Part shown: piece by piece, positions 58,034-64,000 of the stretch
Numbering within the stretch: the first letter of the stretch is position 1
Layout: each line of letters begins with the position of its first letter
Assembly (NCBI GenBank): GCA_963555705.1
Contig: OY743187.1
Coordinates: 14,770,133-14,834,132, forward strand
Reading direction: 5' to 3'
DNA from: Ligustrum vulgare
Lineage: Eukaryota > Streptophyta > Magnoliopsida > Lamiales > Oleaceae
Length of the DNA: 64,000 bases
Program-made: the position numbers and the translations under genes
Notes under the pieces: model-generated
What the model saw: only the letters and a program-made list of their open reading frames with translations
What the model was told of the DNA's origin: nothing
Databases searched by the model: none

Positions 58034-60131
58034 TGTAACACCCCAAGTTCAAAATCTTAAACCTAGGCGTGTTAACTTTTCTTTACTTAAATGCGGAAAA
58101 GAAATCATTTAAAACCTCAACGTTGTCATTTTTTTATTATGAAATTCTTACAAAATTTCGGCAGAGTCTCCTTTATAAATTGGACTTAACCAACATGTAG
58201 AGGGACATCAAAACCATTTTTACAACATAAAACTCAACTCAAATAAAAATTCAATATTCAACATACAACCCCAATTCTACTTCAAACTCCAACATCACCA
58301 CACTATTTCAAATTCAATCCACAAACTCCTCGACACAACATTTTGTATCAATAAGCTTCAATTAAATGCACTAAGTGATAGTATAACCAATATTAGAAAT
58401 TCCATAACTAATTTAAACTAATCTCAACCAAACTTTCACTTAACATTTCAAAACTTTCACTTCATTTCAAAACTTTCACTTCATTTCCATCGTGAGCTCA
58501 CTTGGTGTATCTTCTAGTCAATCAGATAACAGTGGGCAATTCTTATTTGGAACCAGATTAACTTTCACATTTCCACCGCAAAGCGGCTCATTCACTTCAT
58601 TCCACCGCAAAGTGGTTTAACAGTCCACTGTAAAACGGTTGAACATTCCTTCGCAGAGCGACTTAATTCCGGTACGCTGTCCCCCGCGCCCCATTTCCCA
58701 CTCGCATCTTTCATGAACTAGAAGTACACCCATTCATTTCTTAAAAACATGGGATACATAACTTTTGAACAAACTTGCACCTTGACACATTTCTTTCATT
58801 TAAAAACATTTGACTTCTCAATTTCGATGCCGATGCCAATGCATGCTTGATGAATGACATGATAATGTGCATGCTTGAACATTCTTCTCAATAACATATA
58901 CTTTCATAAAATAATGAAATTCATCAAAGCAAGTAAGTTGCAAGACAGTCATTTACACATTTCACATTTACATTCAACTTCTATAAAAATTGGGGAAAGT
59001 TTACTTACCTGACATCCTTAGTATTTACCGTTATCTTGACTTGCAAGTGGAAGAGTCTCAGATTCCCGTGACGTCAATGTACCAATTCTCCTGATTATTT
59101 CAATTCATTAATAAAATATGTTTTTAGTTCAAAATTCACATTTAAAACTCCTAAACGAGGATGAGACTTTCATGTGACTTACAATTCAAATCAAATGGAA
59201 TCTTAAACTATGTCAATTACATATTATACTACATTCGGAACAAGAGATTTACTTAAATGCCAAAATTGAAATCTAACTTATCAATTTACACAAAGGTTAA
59301 AGTTATGAAAACTTCATCACAACTTGAATTTCACAAAGACAAATCCAATTTAGCATTCTAACTATTCGTAAATTTAAAAAAATCACCATTTAATCAGCTT
59401 TACCCGAACAGTTAATTAAACTACAATTTCCATAAATTTCGAAAGTCTGAAAATAGTACTATAAGTCAAACATATACACTAAAATTGAATTAAAAACCAC
59501 CTCATTACTTGTATTCCTAATTTGAAAATTTCAATTTAAAACAACATTAAACTAATAGAGAATCAATTAAACAACTTCATCGTTTTAAAAATCCAAAAAA
59601 ATTACATACGTTCCACATTTAACCACAAATAGTTATTTAATTTCTTAAATTCGAAAAATCTGAAATGTATGCATATACATTATCCAAATTCGAAAATAAA
59701 TCAAATTTCAAGCCAAAAATCTGAATATATACATATGCCCACATAAAAATCCAAAATTTACCTATTTATATACATCTATACATACATAATAATATACACA
59801 TTTCCATACATCAATACCCACACACAGAAACATCATTAAATCCTTAATTTATGGTATAATTCGAAATCAAACAAAAAATAAAAATCTAAAAATGTGAAAA
59901 ATCTTTACATATTTACACACACTCAACATATATACACATATTGACATCAACATAGGCTTGTGTGTGTTTTCGTGAGTGTAAACCGTGTGCGCTGTGTGTG
60001 GGTGTGCGGGTTATGGGTGGAACCTGAGTAGGTGTGTGATCGAGGGGAAAAAAAAGAAGGAATTTTACCGTAGGAGGGGAGGTGGTGGTCGCGGCAGTGG
60101 AGTGGTGTGGTGTGGTGAGCGACGGTGAGTG

Positions 60132-60180
<49 letters not shown>

Positions 60181-60645
60181 GCATGACCGAGAGAGTGAGA
60201 GGCGAGGGACGAGTCGAGACAGAGAGTTCCACGAGTGAGAGAGAATTGGGTGAGGTAATTAGGTTAGGTTAGATTTAAGTACAATCTTTTGGAAATTTGC
60301 AAATCGGTCCCTCATTTCTCTCTGTATATAACTTAGTCCATATGTTCTATTTACCCTCCAATTGCCACCAAACTTTTCCCCAACTTTGAATGTAACACAA
60401 TAAAGTAGAAAATAGCATGTTTAGGAAATAAAACAATTAATCACATAATTTACACGTAAACTATTAAAATAAACAATTTATAAACTTTTAATTGGTACAT
60501 TGATCGACATGGCGTCCAAGTTCTTCCATTGCAAAATAATTAAAATTGTAGACATTAAAAATTATCAATTTAAAATTTATAACAACATTAACATAAATAT
60601 CACGTGGGATTTCAGAATTGTCCATAAATGAAAAGCGGTCTTACA
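58034..60645 (-). mobile_element. Solo LTR of about 2.6 kb nested in the copia 3' LTR
   Basis: It begins TGTAACACCCCAAG and ends GGTCTTACA on the plus strand. Read on the minus strand it starts TGTAAGACCG and ends TTGGGGTGTTACA, as many plant gypsy LTRs do. The 5-bp target duplication CCAGT is perfect (58029-58033, 60646-60650). There is no coding sequence. The alternative is a small non-autonomous LTR element (LARD/TRIM type), but I see no internal LTR pair. Confidence 0.82.
60134..60178. repeat. (GA)22 microsatellite
   Basis: About 45 bases of GA repeat inside the solo LTR; on the minus strand it is a CT run in what would be the promoter/leader part of that LTR. Confidence 0.95.
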
Positions 60646-61270
60646 CCAGTCCAAGTGTTGAAGGCTAAAAGGGAGAAGCCCAGCCGAAGTCCAAAAATTG
60701 AAGAGCCCAATCGAATGAATATTGAAGCCAAATCCTGAACCAAATAAAGGCTGATCATATTTGATCCAGCCCAACTTGAAGACTCGGATCTCTGGTCCAA
60801 AAATCGACTCAACCACCTTCATTTAGTTTAACCATTGGATCAAATCAGATGCATCCGAACCCTCCATTTGATGATAAGGCTTGACTCCTCATTTCACATC
60901 CATCTTTCTTCCAGACGATTCGATTAACTTATCTCTCTCTTACTCTGGTGTTCTTCGTGGTTTCTCTCTGAAATACATCTCTCACATCTGATCCTTTTTA
61001 GTTCTTCTCTGATACTTTGTGTAATTTCAGAGAATTCTTAGTGGTTATTTTACATTGATTAATCTGTAAAACTTTGTGGTTCTTAGTGGCCCATTTGTGA
61101 GAGAAAATTTCAGATTTCTTGAGTTTTTAGATTTGTACCTATTTTTCTCAAAACATTTGATTCTTGTATTTTTATTGTTTGATTAATAAAGTGATTTGAC
61201 GTTCCTACGTTTATTTCATACTTTATGGTATCTTTTGTGGTGATTCCGAGTCCAAAATCGTAACAAGTTT

Positions 61271-62182
61271 TAAACAAAAAGAGCTTAATTAGTTTTAAAT
61301 GAGTACGTTGGATCATGTAACTTGAATCCTGGCCATTCATAATGTTATTTACTCTTTGTTCTTTCTCTATAGTTGAAAACACGTTAACTTGTTTATAAAC
61401 AAGTTTAAATACGTCACATTTTTTAAAATCATTTTTTAATTATACATTAAATTACTATTCAACGACACATTTTATCGAGAAAATAAAACATTCTTAATTA
61501 TTTTACAATTTGGTTGCCAATATTCTCTTGGGATTGGTGGAAAGACCAATTTTATCACTCCTTCCCAATACAAACATTCTCTCTAAGAGTATCTCCAATT
61601 GATTTTATGGATTGGAAAAAAACACATAACATGACAACAAATAAACGAAATTGGTTAAAAATGATTTTCAGATGCATTCCATATATTACAATGTTAAGTT
61701 GACGTGGCTTGAAAAAAAATAGAAAATGTGGAATGTTCCATCTAGATGTTGACGTTCTGTGAGACTTGATGACTCGGCATTTTATTTAATTTTATAATTA
61801 TTTTAACTATAATAAAAGACGTTAAATCTTGGAGTTCAAAATTGGAAAATTGTTTTTTATTTTATAATTATTTTAACTATAATAAAATAACGTTAAATCT
61901 GGAAATTCATTGAAAAATAGAGTTCAAAACTTGGGAGCCTACTTTCAAAATTGGGATGCCCAAAAAAATTAAAATGGAATAAATTTTTTTCAACCTAAAA
62001 AGTTTGAATAGGTTAATAAACATTGTTTTTAATATTAATAATTAAAAAATATATACATGAATTTTTAATAAATTTAATGTATCAACAAAAAACTATCGCT
62101 AAATAAAGTTATATAAAAATCTTAGTCCAAGATAACAACATTTATATTTTATAATAACAAAAAAATTAAGATTATTTTAATT
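61271..62182. other. Non-coding AT-rich stretch
   Basis: It has a local repeat: TTATAATTATTTTAACTATA occurs near 61790 and 61861, each followed by an ATAAAA/GACGTTAAATCT-like block. No gene. Confidence 0.5.
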
Positions 62183-63198
62183 CACTACAAGAATATCTTC
62201 CAACAACGACTACAAAAGTGGTCTCTGAAAGTCCAAATGTCGTTACTATTTCATATTAGAGACGACAAAATTGTATCTATTTGTCGTCCCTTTAGGCCCG
62301 TAACTGATGCCAAAGACGATGACTTTGTCGTCTCTAATACCTTGACACCTATAGAGGCGACTTTGTCATCTCTAATTGTGAAAAATATTTAATTAAATTT
62401 TATTTATTTATTTTGACTCGATTCAATCAATTTTTAACCCGACCCCAATCTCGATCCGAACCGCCAACCCACGCAATTTCTTTAATTCATATTCATATTC
62501 ATATTCATATAATAATTGTTTATGACTTGGATTCGAACTCAAGACCTAAGTGTTGGATGAACATGTCTCAACCACTAAGGCAATTAAATTCTTGTGTTAA
62601 TTTTTTTTAATTTTAAATAATATATATTAGTTAATGTAACGAATATTTATTTTATTAAATTATATCTTAATAATATTTTTCACAACAAATTAACTTTAAT
62701 ATTAATTCTATAAATTTAAATAATCAAATAAATCAACAAAAATAATATAGAAATTGAAAAAATATATTATTATAAATCACATTAAAAAAAAATCAGAATA
62801 ATAAAAAAAATAAAAAGACTTAATAGGAACTACTGAGTCATCTCCATTGGTCCAACACATAGAGACAATAAGAAAAGTCGTTTCTATTAATCTGACAAAT
62901 AGAGAGAATTGTCAAACCAATAGAGACGACTCTATAATGCTGTTTGTATTGGTTGATCAATAGAGACAACTTTTCTTGTTGTCTCTATTAGTCCACCCAA
63001 AAGTGACGATGTTTCTTGTCATCTCTAGTTGTTGTCATCTCTATTGGGTGGACCAATAGAAACTACTATTTTTGTCATCTCTATTAGTCTTACCAATAGT
63101 GACGACTTTTCTTGTCGTCTCTATTTGTCATATTAATATAGACGATTTTTCGTGTTGTCTCTAATTTTTCGCCTTTTTTGCTCACTATTCTTGTAGTG
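62183..63198. mobile_element. Non-autonomous CACTA element, 1,016 bp
   Basis: Ends CACTACAAGAATA and TATTCTTGTAGTG, perfectly inverted over at least 11 bases. The 3-bp duplication ATT is on both sides (62180-62182, 63199-63201). Both end regions contain many copies of GTCGTCTCTA/TAGAGACGAC in both directions, like the subterminal transposase-binding repeats of CACTA elements. No transposase is encoded. A (TTCATA)4 repeat lies near 62490-62511. Confidence 0.9.
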
Positions 63199-63269
63199 AT
63201 TATTTTGCGAATGAGTTATTAATTTTAAATTTAAAAAATGTCACATATTCAAAGTTTAAATGTAGAAGA

Positions 63270-64000
63270 TGTTAGAAAATTTATCACAGATAATTATTTA
63301 TCTATGATCAAAAAATCATCATACTGAATTATCAAGAATCAAATAATTGGAATGGAAGCGTACCTTATTCAGAAATGGTTCACAATGATTGATTCTGGCG
63401 GTTGGATCTTTCAAATCAACACGTAGTCCTTATTTTCTCTCTGATGATGGGATGTCAGACAGAATGAACAGTATATATGATTCGTGGACCATAACCGTTT
63501 TTATATATTGAATTGCCCGTTAACCTAATTCGACCTATCATGAAATTAGGAATAACGGCCTGGTATCTACACATAAAAGTCCATACATTAATTAGATGCA
63601 TTAAAACCCAATATACCAAATTCTTATTAGATCACTTTAAATGGGCTTAACCAAATTTAATAGCCTTTGATTCAATACACAATATTCACATATAAGCCCA
63701 CACGATTGATTAAAATCTTACAATATCTCACTTGTGCTATATGTGTAACCTTACAATTGTGTATCAATCATAACCTTATGAGTACTCAGAATTTCGCTAT
63801 CATTACTGAATGCATTCCCAAACAATTCGGTCCATCAATTATATCAACATAGGACCAAAGCGGTTTTAGCTACATTTATCATAACTAAGTACATCAATGG
63901 TCACGTATATCAACATAACTGAATGACATGGATCAAGAATAGATGTGTAGCATGAAAATTACATGTAATGTAATCTTTAACATGCCTATTACCAACTAGT
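63270..64000 (-). mobile_element. Copia element of the 10.4-kb family, minus strand, running off the right edge
   Basis: 63270-63722 is, on the minus strand, a 453-bp LTR starting TGTAAGATTTTAATCAATCG and ending TTTTCTAACA. It is clearly related to the LTRs at 10431 and 16338 but more diverged. 63723-64000 matches, inverted, the internal sequence just before the 3' LTR at 16050-16337 (ACACATATAGC, then ATTCTGAGTACTCATAAGG). The copy is therefore the 3' LTR side of an element extending to the right. Its target duplication cannot be checked. Confidence 0.9.

Larger units (their letters stand above)
54816..61265 (+). mobile_element. Ty1/copia element with internal deletion and two nested insertions
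   Basis: The 3' LTR (57986-58033 plus 60646-61265) starts TGTAGATGCAATTGGGCC after the purine tract GGTGGAGAT and ends AAAATCGTAACA. The 5' LTR is reduced to its last 135-165 bp (54816-54979), with an end-plus-primer-site duplication at 54820-54846. AGTTT occurs before the remnant (54811-54815) and after the 3' LTR (61266-61270). Gag, protease and integrase are missing; RT and RNase H remain. A CACTA element and a solo LTR are nested inside. Confidence 0.85.
57986..61265 (+). repeat. 3' LTR of the copia element, split by the solo LTR
   Basis: The first 48 bp (57986-58033) are separated from the rest (60646-61265) by the inserted solo LTR. Without it, and without the duplicated CCAGT, the LTR would be about 663 bp. 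Confidence 0.82.

Noticed and set aside
1..64000. CRISPR arrays, operons, riboswitches, tRNA or rRNA genes
   Set aside because: The tandem repeats here lack regular unique spacers, and the DNA is plant nuclear; no tRNA or rRNA gene structure was seen, only tRNA-complementary primer sites of retrotransposons.

Overview
This is a 64 kb piece of plant nuclear DNA. It is AT-rich and repeat-dense, with spliced genes, canonical plant LTR retrotransposons primed by initiator-Met tRNA, and CACTA, hAT and Stowaway MITEs. The two well-recognised proteins (a DIN10/RFS6-type alpha-galactosyl hydrolase and a DAYSLEEPER-type domesticated hAT transposase) point to a flowering plant, most likely a eudicot. 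I cannot name the species from the sequence.

Only a small part encodes host proteins. Three genes can be modelled: (1) a plus-strand RFS6/DIN10-like gene, 27.3-30.6 kb, with a 5'UTR intron and four coding exons (765 aa, intact); (2) a minus-strand 106-aa DnaJ-type cysteine-rich zinc-finger protein, 32.5-33.2 kb, whose three-exon model needs a GC-AG intron and probably has a 2.5-kb 5'UTR intron reaching 35.7 kb; (3) a minus-strand DAYSLEEPER-like gene, 37.9-41.5 kb, with a single 704-aa coding exon and a 5'UTR intron. A possible last exon of a gene lies at the far left end. The three genes form a gene island between about 27 and 41.5 kb. They do not form a pathway together.

The rest is mobile DNA at various stages of decay. 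2.6-9.4 kb: hAT-like elements, a 670-bp triplication and a Stowaway MITE. 10.4-16.8 kb: a copia element with perfect TSD and similar LTRs but no protease or integrase core. 18.7-25.4 kb: a chromovirus-like gypsy element with two LTRs and inactivated gag/pol, whose pol frame runs into the 3' LTR. 25.8-26.4 kb: a foldback element. 42.3-45.5 kb: two Helitron helicase remnants. 45.6-46.2 kb: a copia-like solo LTR. 46.8-52.4 kb: an Athila/Tat-like gypsy element, minus strand, missing its 3' part. 53.0-53.7 kb: a solo LTR with perfect TSD. 54.8-61.3 kb: a three-layer nest in which a deleted copia element carries a CACTA element in its reverse transcriptase and a 2.6-kb solo LTR in its 3' LTR. 62.2-63.2 kb: a second CACTA element. 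63.3 kb to the right edge: a second member of the 10.4-kb copia family in inverse orientation.

I found no CRISPR array, operon, tRNA or rRNA gene, and no clearly new molecular system. The most informative observations are structural: exact insertion junctions that order the transposition events, a copia element that must have moved in trans, a host gene whose correct model depends on a non-canonical splice donor, and a gypsy LTR with a variable number of palindromic motifs.
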